The translations under genes and the position numbers were made by a program. The notes beneath the pieces are model-generated. The model did not search any database. It was not told where the DNA came from and saw nothing but the letters and a program-made list of their open reading frames with translations. Shown here in pieces: positions 34,170-43,439 of a stretch of DNA of 64,000 nucleotides; the first letter of the stretch is position 1, and each line of letters opens with the position of its first letter. Source of the stretch: Photobacterium marinum (GTDB lineage Bacteria > Pseudomonadota > Gammaproteobacteria > Enterobacterales > Vibrionaceae); assembly GCF_000331515.1 (NCBI RefSeq), contig NZ_AMZO01000026.1:56333-120332 (forward strand). Direction: 5' to 3'.

Positions 34170-35273
34170 ATGAAAAGTACACTATTTGCGGCATGTTTAG
34201 TTTTACTTATGAGTGGTTGTAACTCCGGCTCATCTAATTCAACAACACAGCCAATTAACCAACCAAAAGCGGATTATCATTTTAGTGATAATGCTCTCGA
34301 AGAAGTTTTAGAAGAGCGTTTAGCTGTTTTAAATTCCATGAACCTCACTTTCGATGGCAAAGTATACTCAACACTGAAGTTCTCTGACGATCTATATGAT
34401 GATAAACTTGTAATGTTAAGTAATATCGCTGGAGATTCAGTGATATTAAGACTTACTGATATGAGTAAAAGTGGTTCAAACTGCGTTATCTACTTTGATT
34501 CATCCAACATCGAACAATTTGACTGTAGCCCAAGTAAAATATCGAGTTCATCAGATAGATCTTTATTGGAGTCTCAAACAGACAGTACCGCCAAAACAGT
34601 ACGTCTTGAATTCTTGACCGAGGCTTATAATTACTTGACCGCAATTGGTTCAACAATACTGTCTGCACAACTCGATTCAGGCGAAGTTAACGTTAAAACT
34701 TCATTCGCTTTTGACCAGTTCTACCGTGATGTAATCTGCAGTGGTACATGTAGTAACCGTGTCAATTCGACGCTAGGTGTAACGACATATCTACAATTGA
34801 AAAAAATCATTGAAAGCCATAATGGCCTAAAAATGAATATACTTTTCAATAACCATATCGGAGGAAGTGCCGATGATGATATCAACATGTATACAGGCCT
34901 ACTCATTAACGACAACCAAATGAATACTTTCGTCACTAAAAATGGTTCAGTATTTTCAGGAGGTACAGATCTATTCGCGGCTGGCGAACAGCGTATTTTA
35001 GAGCGAGCAACAAAAGTTGGACCTATTGAACAAGCAATGCAGATTGGTGTCCATAGTTGGAGTGAGGGAGATAAGACAGCTAAGGATATCCCATATACAG
35101 ACGAAAGCCATCGCAAACAAGCAACTTACTTTAACCACATCATGGGTACGCAAGGTATTCCGTTCTATATGTTCACGTTGGACTCAGCGCCAGCCAAAGG
35201 TGCACACTGGGTAACTCAAGCCGACTCAGACAAATATGGCCTTATTACAAAGTTAATTAACCCTAAGTCTTAG
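34170..35273 (+). CDS. Lipoprotein with ClpP/crotonase-like domain
   Basis: A 367-residue protein with signal peptide and lipobox (LLMSGC). The C-terminal half reads as a ClpP/crotonase-type fold: MNILFNNHIGGSADDDINMY (oxyanion-type GGS-x-D-D), TFVTKNGSVFSGGTDLFAAG (candidate Ser in S-G-G-T-D), then GVHSWSEGDKTAKD and FYMFTLDSAPAKGAHWVTQA. Such envelope serine hydrolases are known but their roles are poorly defined. Protease activity is inference; the residues in the S-G-G and G-V-H positions are candidates for Ser and His. Confidence 0.6.
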   Translation: MKSTLFAACLVLLMSGCNSGSSNSTTQPINQPKADYHFSDNALEEVLEERLAVLNSMNLTFDGKVYSTLKFSDDLYDDKLVMLSNIAGDSVILRLTDMSKSGSNCVIYFDSSNIEQFDCSPSKISSSSDRSLLESQTDSTAKTVRLEFLTEAYNYLTAIGSTILSAQLDSGEVNVKTSFAFDQFYRDVICSGTCSNRVNSTLGVTTYLQLKKIIESHNGLKMNILFNNHIGGSADDDINMYTGLLINDNQMNTFVTKNGSVFSGGTDLFAAGEQRILERATKVGPIEQAMQIGVHSWSEGDKTAKDIPYTDESHRKQATYFNHIMGTQGIPFYMFTLDSAPAKGAHWVTQADSDKYGLITKLINPKS

Positions 35274-35324
35274 GTATAACGCAATCAGTACTTTTCAAAT
35301 GAAAAGTAAAAACATTATAGCTAG

Positions 35325-35353
35325 CAAAAGGTCTTCCAATGGTCGGCCTTTTG
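35325..35353 (+). terminator. Possible terminator
   Basis: CAAAAGGTC / GGCCTTTTG form a 9-base stem with one G-U pair and an 11-base loop, ending in TTTTGATG, 50 bases after the lipoprotein stop. A further small hairpin (CTTTTCAAATGAAAAG) lies just before it. Confidence 0.5.
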
Positions 35354-35764
35354 ATGTTTATTGATAATTGAAGTCGATAAAAACTTTCTCGGAGTTTCGT
35401 CATGATACCAGAGTGTTGAAATAGTAGCTTTTAATATAGATACTGGTAGCTTTTCTATGCGTTTTTTTAGATTTCGAAAACAAATTTATTTTGCAAGTGG
35501 ATTTTTTGAAACGCATATTAATCACTCTACCTCTTCCGTTGCATACTGCTGTAAAATTGAGATCTCGACCTCACAAAGCACCAGTAGCTAAAACAGACTG
35601 ATATATTGTACAGGTGGGTAAAAGTCCATCGTACAATTTGAAAGCACCAAATTATTTCAGTGTCATTTCACTTTAATCTAATATTGCCAGCACGTAGTTC
35701 CATTTACGGGAGACGACAAAATAACTAGGATTTTTCTGCCAAAGTTGCATAGCTACAAATGAAA
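35354..35764. other. Intergenic region
   Basis: No supported gene. It separates convergent lipoprotein and hypE transcription units. Confidence 0.4.
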
Positions 35765-36790
35765 TTAACAAATTCTTGGTAGTAGCTCACCTTGTGGCAA
35801 GTCTAAATAACGACGACTCCCCCAAGGTGTTTTCAGAATAACTTTCCCTGGGCGATCTTCAGATACCCTACCGATGATAGCTGCCGTAGCCTCACAACCA
35901 AATTCATGCATGATATCAAGAGCCTTAATTGCCTCGTCTTCTGGAAGTGCAATAAGAAACGTCCCTTCATTGGCTAGATCGAAAGGTTCGAAACCATACA
36001 ATTCACACATCCCTTTGACTTCATCACACACCGGAATAGCACTTTCTTTGACGGTTATTCCGACATTAGATCCCATCGCCCATTCATTTAATACTGCAGA
36101 CACCCCCCCTCGAGTAGCATCTCGCATGGCATGTATTTCAAGTTTGGCCTCAATCAAATGTTTGACTGTTGGCCAAAGTGTTGCACAGTCGCTAGTAAGA
36201 GTTGTTTCTAGCGCCAAGCTTTCACGTTCCATGAGTATGGCAGCACCATGTCGGCCAATATCTCGAGAAACAATTATCACATCACCTAGCTTAATGTTAG
36301 TAACTGAGACCCCATCAAACTGAATTCGCCCTATTCCTGAAGTATTAATTAATAAACCATCAGCACAGCCCTTTGGTACTACCTTTGTGTCACCACAGAC
36401 AATTTTTGCGCCACTCTTATCCATTTCATTTACCATGCTATCAACAACTTTCTTGAGCTTGCCAACCTCAAAGCCTTCTTCGATGATAAAACTACAGCTA
36501 AGATACTCAGGCTTAGCTCCCATCATTGCTAAATCATTTACTGTACCTGCAATGGCTAGTTTACCTATATCACCACCAGCAAAAAACAACGGCGACACCG
36601 TGAAGGAATCAGTAGTGAAAGCTATATCGCCGTTCAAATGTAGTCGGGCTGCATCTTCATCATTATTTAAGATAGGGTTATTAAATGCGCTAAAAAAAAG
36701 TGATTTAATTAGTTTATTCATTTCTTTTCCACCACCGCCGTGACTAAGTTGAATCACTTCAGGTCTTTTATTAATATCAAACATATTCAT
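35765..36790 (-). CDS. hypE: HypE, hydrogenase cyanide-ligand synthesis
   Basis: About 341 residues. HypE dehydrates the thiocarbamate on its C-terminal Cys to thiocyanate for transfer to the HypCD iron complex. It has the N-terminal LSHGGGGKEMNKL motif of the AIRS/PurM-like ATP-binding fold, and ends in PRIC, the terminal Cys that carries the ligand. The ATG at 36790 overlaps the hypD stop by four bases (ATGA), so this start is chosen although the frame opens ten codons earlier. Last gene of the minus-strand operon. Confidence 0.95.
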   Translation of the reverse strand: MNMFDINKRPEVIQLSHGGGGKEMNKLIKSLFFSAFNNPILNNDEDAARLHLNGDIAFTTDSFTVSPLFFAGGDIGKLAIAGTVNDLAMMGAKPEYLSCSFIIEEGFEVGKLKKVVDSMVNEMDKSGAKIVCGDTKVVPKGCADGLLINTSGIGRIQFDGVSVTNIKLGDVIIVSRDIGRHGAAILMERESLALETTLTSDCATLWPTVKHLIEAKLEIHAMRDATRGGVSAVLNEWAMGSNVGITVKESAIPVCDEVKGMCELYGFEPFDLANEGTFLIALPEDEAIKALDIMHEFGCEATAAIIGRVSEDRPGKVILKTPWGSRRYLDLPQGELLPRIC

Positions 36791-37902
36791 AATCCGTTGT
36801 AACGGTAATAAGCGTTGCAAGCTCCTTCTGAGCTAACCATGCAACTTCCCAATGGTGTTTGAGGGGTGCATCCCCGACCGAAAACTTTACAATATGTAGG
36901 GTTGGATAACCCTCGTAAAATATCTCCACATTGACACGCTTTATGATCGTCAATTTCTTTAACAGGTAATCTATCAGCATATTTATATTCGGCATCTCTA
37001 TGACGATAGGAATCCTTTAACATTAATGCAGAATTCGGAATTGGGCCTAAACCACGCCAACGAAACGAAGGACGAACCATGAAGTATTTATCTATTTTAG
37101 TCTGAGCAATAAAATTACCATGCTCGGTAACAGAGCGACTATACTGAATATCAAGCTTAGCGGATCCTGATGAGATTTGCCTGATGATACATAATATAGA
37201 CTCCATGATATCGACAGGCTCAAAGCCGGAAACTACCACTGGTATGCCATAATTTTTAACAGTAGAGCGATACACCTTCGCTCCACTGATCACGCTAACA
37301 TGCGCCGGACCTATAAAAGCATTCACTTTAACATCAGAGTCGGCCATTACAGCATCGATAGCAGGAGGTACCAATACATGGTTAATATGGAAAAGAAGGT
37401 TATTAATCCGCTGAGTTTCAGCCAATTCTATTAACACCGCAGTCATTGGGGTTGAAGTCTCGAACCCAATTGCAAAAAAGACCACCATTTTATCCGAATT
37501 TTCTTTAGCTATCCTCAGCGCATCAAGAGGATCATAGATAGGTCGAATATCACAGCCTCGTGAGCGAAACTCAGCCAAGCTTCCTTCAGAGCCCGGAACT
37601 CTAATCATATCACCAAGGGTTACAAGAATAACACCAGGCAAGCTAGCCAATGCAGCGGCATGATCTATACGCTCCTTGGGCATAATACAAACAGGACAAC
37701 CAGGACCATGAATAAAATTAATATTATCGGGTAATAACTGTTTCAGCCCATACTTCATTATGGTATGAGTATGCCCACCGCAAACCTCCATAATATTAAT
37801 CTTAGCTTTAACACTCAGCGCTTCTTTGTGAATTTTATGTGCTAATGTTCTGATGGTTTCGGTGTCACGAAACCCTCGATACAGTTGTTGTAAACTCAGC
37901 AT
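36787..37902 (-). CDS. hypD: HypD, Fe(CN)2CO scaffold protein
   Basis: A 371-residue HypD of normal length. Typical motifs: MEVCGGHTHTIMKYGL (Cys for the iron site), HGPGCPVCIMP, GFETSTPMTA and a C-terminal [4Fe-4S] region (CQCGDILRG, CKVFGRGCTPQTPLGSCMVS, EGACNAYY). With HypC it assembles the Fe(CN)2CO unit of [NiFe] sites. Follows hypC by five bases and overlaps hypE. Confidence 0.96.
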   Translation of the reverse strand: MLSLQQLYRGFRDTETIRTLAHKIHKEALSVKAKINIMEVCGGHTHTIMKYGLKQLLPDNINFIHGPGCPVCIMPKERIDHAAALASLPGVILVTLGDMIRVPGSEGSLAEFRSRGCDIRPIYDPLDALRIAKENSDKMVVFFAIGFETSTPMTAVLIELAETQRINNLLFHINHVLVPPAIDAVMADSDVKVNAFIGPAHVSVISGAKVYRSTVKNYGIPVVVSGFEPVDIMESILCIIRQISSGSAKLDIQYSRSVTEHGNFIAQTKIDKYFMVRPSFRWRGLGPIPNSALMLKDSYRHRDAEYKYADRLPVKEIDDHKACQCGDILRGLSNPTYCKVFGRGCTPQTPLGSCMVSSEGACNAYYRYNGL

Positions 37903-37907
37903 GGCTA

Positions 37908-38147
37908 CTATTCCTCAAAATTCAACTTTTCAACCAGCTCTTGATACCGTGCCAAACTCAGTTCAGCGTCACCCTTATCGATTTTCTCCATTACGAAACC
38001 GATATGGATCAGCACATAATCATCAATACTCAATGGCTCTGTCATTAAATGGGTGCTGACCTCACGTTTCACACCCATTGTATCGACAATGGCGCTACAG
38101 GATTTTTCATCCACTTTGACAACTTGCGAAGGAATAGATAAGCACAT
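37908..38147 (-). CDS. hypC: HypC/HupF-family chaperone
   Basis: A 79-residue protein starting MCLSIPSQVVKV; Cys2 is the essential iron/large-subunit contact, and the DYVLIHIGFVMEKID strand is typical. It shuttles the Fe(CN)2CO unit to the hydrogenase large subunit (here probably CooH). A 222-base gap separates it from hypB upstream. Confidence 0.95.
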   Translation of the reverse strand: MCLSIPSQVVKVDEKSCSAIVDTMGVKREVSTHLMTEPLSIDDYVLIHIGFVMEKIDKGDAELSLARYQELVEKLNFEE

Positions 38148-38369
38148 TATTATAGTTTCTCGGCATGAGCAGACTGTTGGCTCAAAAACACATGAGTTCG
38201 CATTTTAAACTTATTACCAAAATCAGTAGTTAATAATCGCTCTTGATTATTTTTACTTCATGGAAATCAAAACAAATATAGAAAACATAAGGTTTCCTTT
38301 CTACTAGAGCTATCTAATCTAACATCTAGTGTCCTGTTACTAAGTGCTAATTGATTATTATTTATAGTG

Positions 38370-39140
38370 TTACCATGGAAGATTATTATTAGAACGGAAT
38401 TCCACTAGTGAGCTTTCTAACCAATCGAACCAAGCTGACATACCGTAGCCACTTTTTGACGAGAGCTCTATTATATGTGCATTTTGGGACAAATCAGTGA
38501 TAGCTTTCCTCGCCTTTTTTGGTGAAAAATCATCAAAGAAAGATATAAGATCTGTTTTTGTTAGCAGAACATTGTCAGCAGTTCTAAACATAACTGGATA
38601 CTTCGATGGTTTATCGTCACCTTCAGTAACCGATAGCAGAACAACATCTAAATGTTGACCAAGATCGAAACTGGCGGGACAAACTAGATTACCAACATTT
38701 TCAATGAACAGAATAGCAATACTCTCTAGATCAAGTTGGTTTTGCGCATTTTTAATCATATGAGCGTCTAAGTGACATGCCATACCTGTCGTGATTTGAA
38801 CGACTGGCACATTGTGTTTTCGGATCCTATCTGCATCATTTTCTGTTTCAAGATCCCCCTCAATCACAGCAACACCAATACCTCTTGATTTCAACACACT
38901 AATACTTGATTCCAGTAGTCGAGTCTTACCACTTCCCGGTGATGACATCAGGTTAATCACCAATACTTTTCGGCTATTGAAAAAGGCGCGATTATGTTCG
39001 GCCTGATTATTATTTTCATGCAAGAGGTTTTTTATTACTGTGAATGACTTTTGTCCATTTTCAGTTATAGAGTATTCCCCTCCATCTCGGATCAAATGTC
39101 TATTGCCATCAGTGATATTACAGTTACATGTATTACACAT
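38370..39140 (-). CDS. hypB: HypB, nickel-insertion GTPase
   Basis: A 256-residue SIMIBI GTPase. N-terminal MCNTCNCN is a variant of the C-x2-C-x-C high-affinity nickel motif. P-loop NLMSSPGSGKTRLL, then EGDLETENDADRI, ITTGMACHLDA (the metal-binding Cys-His of the G domain), ENVGNLVCPA and LLTKTDL (guanine specificity). Delivers nickel with HypA. No long His stretch, so no nickel storage function is apparent. Confidence 0.95.
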   Translation of the reverse strand: MCNTCNCNITDGNRHLIRDGGEYSITENGQKSFTVIKNLLHENNNQAEHNRAFFNSRKVLVINLMSSPGSGKTRLLESSISVLKSRGIGVAVIEGDLETENDADRIRKHNVPVVQITTGMACHLDAHMIKNAQNQLDLESIAILFIENVGNLVCPASFDLGQHLDVVLLSVTEGDDKPSKYPVMFRTADNVLLTKTDLISFFDDFSPKKARKAITDLSQNAHIIELSSKSGYGMSAWFDWLESSLVEFRSNNNLPW

Positions 39141-39183
39141 AAATTATCCTGCCATCTATATTAGAGGTATCTTCAATGAAAAC

Positions 39184-39377
39184 TCAAACGCTATTATTTA
39201 AACCCTCTTCTGCCAGTAGCAAATGAAGCCTCGTACTTTTCACATGAAATATCATCTGTTCAATAGTTCCAGATAGCTCAAGTAATTCTTGCTCATCAAG
39301 CATTTTTTCCAAGGTTCCATTTGAATAATATTCTCGTCATTGTTACTACCCCAGTAAGACAACCAAACGCTAAGACG
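39184..39377 (-). pseudogene. Small, apparently frameshifted ORF in the cooJ position
   Basis: Between cooT and hypB two overlapping frames join if one base is added (or a -1 slip occurs) at an A6 run: SYWGSNNDENIIQMEPWKK, then MLDEQELLELSGTIEQMIFH and VKSTRLHLLLAEEGLNNSV. Alone, the second frame gives a 39-residue ORF (39184-39303). In Rhodospirillum rubrum the gene after cooT is cooJ, a nickel-binding protein with a His-rich tail; this product has no such tail. I cannot say whether it is a relic, a different small protein or a frameshift-expressed one. Confidence 0.4.
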
Positions 39378-39444
39378 TTAACCATTAATAATAAGTATTC
39401 CTTACTATCGCCTTGCTTGATTTACCTCTGTTCCATAATTACTT

Positions 39445-39633
39445 CTATTGCTCCTCAAGAACAACCGTCCCCTCTAAGAAGTCAACAACTACCGGTTTGA
39501 AACCACGTAAGACTCGTATAGGCTCGAAAAAAGTAGTCACTACGATTTCCGTTAAATCGAAGTCAAGTTGAGTAACGTTTTCAATAATTTCTTTGGTTCC
39601 ATTTGATACAAGTATTACTTTAACATTACACAT
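39445..39633 (-). CDS. cooT: CooT, small nickel-binding CODH maturation protein
   Basis: A 62-residue protein starting MCNVKVILVSNGTKEIIENV. CooT of R. rubrum is a 66-residue homodimer that binds one nickel through Cys2 and begins similarly with MCxxK. The following beta strands (TTFFEPIRVLRGFKPVVVDF) fit the family. It sits directly downstream of cooC, as in the known coo operon. Its role is nickel supply to CooS. Confidence 0.88.
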   Translation of the reverse strand: MCNVKVILVSNGTKEIIENVTQLDFDLTEIVVTTFFEPIRVLRGFKPVVVDFLEGTVVLEEQ

Positions 39634-39679
39634 ATATTATCTCCGTTCTTCAGCAGAATTCATGTGTTTATTGATCATT

Positions 39680-40447
39680 CTAAAGTTTGGTAAGCGAGGT
39701 TTTAATACCCTGAATCTCTGAAAGAAAACGTCCACCTATATCAAATGCACATAGACCACGCTTATCTGCAGTTCTAATTGTTTCACTGCTAGATAAAAAG
39801 CCCAGGAAATCCTTGTCTTTCAATGCATTTTTTAAAAAAACAAGATCATCATGACTTACCACTTTACTGGCAACATAAACAATTCTTTTTATGCCAATTT
39901 CACCCGCAAGCATTTCTATCTGTGTTGATGTCTGTAAGCTACGTTGTCCCGGTTCAACGACCACAATTAGTACGTCTACCGCCTCTGCAGTTGAACGCCC
40001 AAGATGTTCGATACCAGCCTCCATATCCATGATCACAACATCATCACGATCCAGCAAAAGGTGCTTCATCAAACTTCGTAGCAACGTATGTTCAGGACAA
40101 ACACACCCTGAGCCACCATGCTCGACAGTTCCCATCATGAGTAACCGTACACCAGCATGTTCGATACAATGGCTATCAGGTAAATCATCAACTTTAGGAT
40201 TTAGTACAAATAGTCCAACGCTATTTTGATCCGCCCCGGTACGCTCTTTAGCTAAGTTTTTCATTCTGGAAAATGGTTGCAAACTATTGCGCTCTTCTTC
40301 AGAAAAACCAACAGCTGAAGCAAGATTAGCATCGGGATCGGCATCTATAGCCAAGACCCGACTTCCATCAGCAGCAAAAGTTCTGGCTAATAATCCAGCG
40401 ATGGTCGTTTTGCCTACTCCACCTTTACCCGTAATCGCTATTTTCAT
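39680..40447 (-). CDS. cooC: CooC, nickel-insertion ATPase for CODH
   Basis: About 255 residues, MinD/SIMIBI class. Deviant Walker A KIAITGKGGVGKTTIAG, then DADPDANLASAVG, GSGCVCPEHTLLRS (the C-x-C metal-binding motif that is the hallmark of CooC) and DMEAGIEHLGR. It uses ATP to insert nickel into the CooS C-cluster. The ATG at 40447 is chosen because GAGGTG lies six bases before it; a GTG at 40453 is within that site. Confidence 0.95.
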   Translation of the reverse strand: MKIAITGKGGVGKTTIAGLLARTFAADGSRVLAIDADPDANLASAVGFSEEERNSLQPFSRMKNLAKERTGADQNSVGLFVLNPKVDDLPDSHCIEHAGVRLLMMGTVEHGGSGCVCPEHTLLRSLMKHLLLDRDDVVIMDMEAGIEHLGRSTAEAVDVLIVVVEPGQRSLQTSTQIEMLAGEIGIKRIVYVASKVVSHDDLVFLKNALKDKDFLGFLSSSETIRTADKRGLCAFDIGGRFLSEIQGIKTSLTKL

Positions 40448-40503
40448 AGTCACCTCATCGTTGAGCTACGGGTGACAAGCTTTGCCACCCGCTTGTCATT
40501 TGT

Positions 40504-42414
40504 TTAGATGCCTAACCCTTGTCGCTTAGCTTTAATCACTTCCACGAGTTTATTGCCCGCAATTTTGGGATCAGTTTCAACAATGAAGTAACCACCAAAT
40601 AAATCTTTAGCACCTTCTTGCATTAATTCCGTAACCACATCAGAACCGGTAACCTGCGGTATAGTACCTAAGTGAGTTGGCAAGCCGATCGCTACCCCCC
40701 ATGAAGCAATGGCTATAGCCTTTTCCGACATAGCCTCAGGAGCAGATGCAACTACAGGTAAGTCACATAAATCAACGCCTAGCCTGTTAGCCAGCGCCGT
40801 AGCCAAAGTAACAGCACGACTGTTATCCACACAGGACCCCATATGCAGTACCAAAGGTAAAGGACCATTAAGACCAGCCGCATCACCGATCTGTGTTAAA
40901 ACCGCCTTTAGAGAATCACCAGCATATTGCTCCGTAGCCTGCTGGTTCATTAGACCATGCTTGGCAAACGCCCCCGCTCCACAGCCCGTAGCTAGCAACA
41001 ACACGTTGTTTGCCGCCAATGTTTTAGCAATTATCTGATAGCTTTCATCCTGCACAGTCTGTGTGCTGTTACAGCCGGCAAATAAGGCCACTCCCTGAAT
41101 ATTCCCATTCACTATATTGTCAACCAAAGGCTTCAACGGATCGACGGCATCGAGATTAGATAAAGCAGTAATAACGGCTTCACTACTGAAGCCCACCACC
41201 GCTGTCTGTTTGACATTGGGAATATTAATTTTATTAGGATCTCGACGAGTAAAAGCATTGATAGCACACTGAATTACCTCTCTCGCCGTTTCCACCGCAT
41301 TTTGCTCGTGAAAACTAATATGACGCGCCCCCTGCATTTTATTTTCATCCATTGTCGTAATGACTTCGGTATGAAAACAATTACCAACCTGTGGCAAAGA
41401 CGGCATAATGCACTGCACGTCGACCACCATAGCATCTAATGCTCCGGTCAAGATCGCCATTTCCTGTGACAAATAATTAGTAGCCAAAGGCACACCATGG
41501 CGCATCATTACCTCATTACCGGTACAGCATATACCAACAATATTGATTCCCTTTTCAGCACCAGCTTCTTTGGCAAGATCATTCATATCTCTTGCAATGT
41601 CACAAATGATTTCACTAAGCAGCGGATTGTGACCATTGACTGCTATATTGACAGCATCTTTATCTATCACACCAATATTTGCTTCAGTGACAACCGGGCT
41701 CGGGGTTCCAAACATAACGTCAGACAGTTCTGTCGCCAGTGACATACCATTAAAGTCAGCTAATGCTCCGCGAATACCACCAAGGAACACATTTTTGGGT
41801 TCAGCATCACAACCTATATGTGTTCTAGCCATGATCTGTGACACCGTGGCATCGATATTGTGGGGTAACGCACCTAAGCGACTAAGGAGATCAACCCGCT
41901 TATCTGGCAGTGTCGCACTTATCCAATGGCAACCTTTGTGGTGATCCTGATTCTGATAATCTTCTAGTGTTTTTGTTGCCACATCATAGGCAACTTCAAG
42001 CATTTCCTTACCCAACGTATCAATATCGAGCAACTCTGCAATACGATAGAGTTTATCTTCATCACGTATCCGATAGGCAGGTAGTAGCCCCTTACCAATT
42101 TTCTGCATAGCCAAGGCAATATGACGTCCATGTTCTGAGTGAGCCGCTGCGCCAGCTGCCATCATTCTGGTCACATTACGAGCAACAATGGTATGTCTAT
42201 CTGCCCCGCAAATCCCTAACTGTGGTCCCTCACCAAAGGGATCGACTCGACAAGGGCCTTTGTAACAAATTCGACAGCAAAGACCTAAGGACCCAAAACC
42301 ACACTGCGGAAGTTGCATTTGGTACCGATCAAAAACCGTTGCAATATCCTCTTTATCAGCAACCTTACACAAAGTTTTAACCGCTGGATCGCTTGTTTTT
42401 ATTATCAAACTCAT
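40504..42414 (-). CDS. cooS: CooS, Ni-containing anaerobic CO dehydrogenase
   Basis: A 636-residue catalytic subunit that oxidises CO and water to CO2. B/D-cluster cysteines lie in CGFGSLGLCCRICYKGPC (38-55) with Cys69. All Ni-Fe C-cluster ligands are present, at positions three lower than in R. rubrum CooS: His262 (NGHNPLL), Cys297 (GICCTGNE), Cys335 (VQCIMPS), Cys448 (FAGCNST), Cys478 (TGCGAGA) and Cys528 (MGSCVDNSR). Length matches R. rubrum CooS (639). Its start overlaps the cooF stop by one base (TAATG). Intact and predicted functional; homodimer in the cytoplasm, coupled to CooF. Confidence 0.97.
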   Translation of the reverse strand: MSLIIKTSDPAVKTLCKVADKEDIATVFDRYQMQLPQCGFGSLGLCCRICYKGPCRVDPFGEGPQLGICGADRHTIVARNVTRMMAAGAAAHSEHGRHIALAMQKIGKGLLPAYRIRDEDKLYRIAELLDIDTLGKEMLEVAYDVATKTLEDYQNQDHHKGCHWISATLPDKRVDLLSRLGALPHNIDATVSQIMARTHIGCDAEPKNVFLGGIRGALADFNGMSLATELSDVMFGTPSPVVTEANIGVIDKDAVNIAVNGHNPLLSEIICDIARDMNDLAKEAGAEKGINIVGICCTGNEVMMRHGVPLATNYLSQEMAILTGALDAMVVDVQCIMPSLPQVGNCFHTEVITTMDENKMQGARHISFHEQNAVETAREVIQCAINAFTRRDPNKINIPNVKQTAVVGFSSEAVITALSNLDAVDPLKPLVDNIVNGNIQGVALFAGCNSTQTVQDESYQIIAKTLAANNVLLLATGCGAGAFAKHGLMNQQATEQYAGDSLKAVLTQIGDAAGLNGPLPLVLHMGSCVDNSRAVTLATALANRLGVDLCDLPVVASAPEAMSEKAIAIASWGVAIGLPTHLGTIPQVTGSDVVTELMQEGAKDLFGGYFIVETDPKIAGNKLVEVIKAKRQGLGI

Positions 42415-43013
42415 TACAGTTTCCTCAATGTCAAATTCAGATGTTTCTGCGACTGAGCTAGTTCTTTAGCTCTTGCTTGAACCAGCGCCATACGATATTC
42501 ATGCAGGTTAATAAGTTTTATTGCTTTGGTAGGACAAGCCTCAACACATGCTGGTTCTTGTTTACCATTCTCCATGCGCCAAGTTGTACAAAGATCGCAC
42601 TTTAACGCTACCCCTTGATTTGTTGAGCATCCATCATCTTTAAATACATCTCTTTTAACGGTGATCACACCAAACGGGCACACCATGACGCACAATTTAC
42701 AACCCACACAATTCTCTTCAACGATCTGAACTTGATCATTTTCTTGACGGCAGGCTCCTGTAGGACAAACCTTTGCACATGGTGCGTCCTCACATTGTCG
42801 GCATTGCATCGGCATCATTACTCCGTCCGAAACAACAACTTTTGTTCGTGAAAACAGAGGTAGTTTATTAATAACAGAATCTATTATGCCGCCTTTCCCA
42901 CCATGAGCGACGGCACAGGCAAGCTCACAACTATGACAGCCCAAGCATTTCTGTGCGTCCGCATAGATAATATTGTTCTCCAGTTCTTTCATAACACCGG
43001 CCTTATTATTCAT
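42414..43013 (-). CDS. cooF: CooF, iron-sulfur electron carrier for CODH
   Basis: A 199-residue polyferredoxin of the DmsB/HycB type with four Cys clusters: CLGCHSCELACAV, CRQCEDAPCAKVCPTGAC, CVGCKLCVMVCPFG and CDLCTTWRMEN-x4-ACVEACP, enough for four [4Fe-4S] centres. It carries electrons from CooS to the membrane hydrogenase CooMKLXUH. The ATG at 43013 overlaps the hypA stop (ATGA). Confidence 0.95.
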   Translation of the reverse strand: MNNKAGVMKELENNIIYADAQKCLGCHSCELACAVAHGGKGGIIDSVINKLPLFSRTKVVVSDGVMMPMQCRQCEDAPCAKVCPTGACRQENDQVQIVEENCVGCKLCVMVCPFGVITVKRDVFKDDGCSTNQGVALKCDLCTTWRMENGKQEPACVEACPTKAIKLINLHEYRMALVQARAKELAQSQKHLNLTLRKL

Positions 43014-43348
43014 ACTTCAAAGCTATCGATAAACAGCTCTTCTCCCTGTAACAACTCAAGATCTTTACAGGCACAACATGTACATTTGAACTGGAAATTA
43101 AAAACCTCAAACTCATGTAAGCATGACTTACAACGAGCAACTGCAGCCAGATGATCTATTACCAGTTCAGCGCCTTCCGCAATTGTATTTTCTACAAACA
43201 TTTCAAAACAAAACCGTAGAGCTTGTGGTTCTACCGCTTGGAGCTTTCCAACTTTAATCGTTACTTTTTTTATTACACAAACCTCATGTCGATTTGCTTC
43301 TGATAGCAAGATTTTGACTAACCCATCGGTAATTGAAGCTTCATGCAT
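43010..43348 (-). CDS. hypA: HypA, nickel chaperone
   Basis: A 112-residue protein starting MHEASITDGLVK: His2 is the nickel ligand. The zinc site is CKSC ... CTCCACKD. HypA brings nickel to HypB and the hydrogenase large subunit. First gene of the minus-strand operon, behind a CooA-type box; placement of a hyp gene first, in front of cooFS, suggests that hydrogenase and CODH maturation are both CO-induced. Confidence 0.94.
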   Translation of the reverse strand: MHEASITDGLVKILLSEANRHEVCVIKKVTIKVGKLQAVEPQALRFCFEMFVENTIAEGAELVIDHLAAVARCKSCLHEFEVFNFQFKCTCCACKDLELLQGEELFIDSFEV

Positions 43349-43417
43349 ATCAAGTCCAAATAAAGTTGATAAGTTTAATTTTGATTTTATATTTAATACT
43401 ACTTGATACGGGGTGTC

Positions 43418-43433
43418 TGTCGGCTAGCTGACA
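43418..43433 (-). promoter_or_regulatory. CooA-type CO-responsive box before hypA-cooFS
   Basis: TGTCGGCTAGCTGACA, a 16-base near-perfect palindrome of the form TGTC-N8-GACA, as bound by CooA (known sites are TGTCA/G-N6-C/T-GACA). Its centre is 77 bases before the hypA start; a TATTAA/TAGTAT -10-like element lies about 30 bases downstream on the minus strand, fitting a CRP class II layout. Confidence 0.88.
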
Positions 43434-43439
43434 CTCAAA

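Noticed and set aside
40287..40475. Plus-strand ORFs across cooC, cooS, hypE and hypD
   Set aside because: All lie antisense to well-identified genes and show no family signal.
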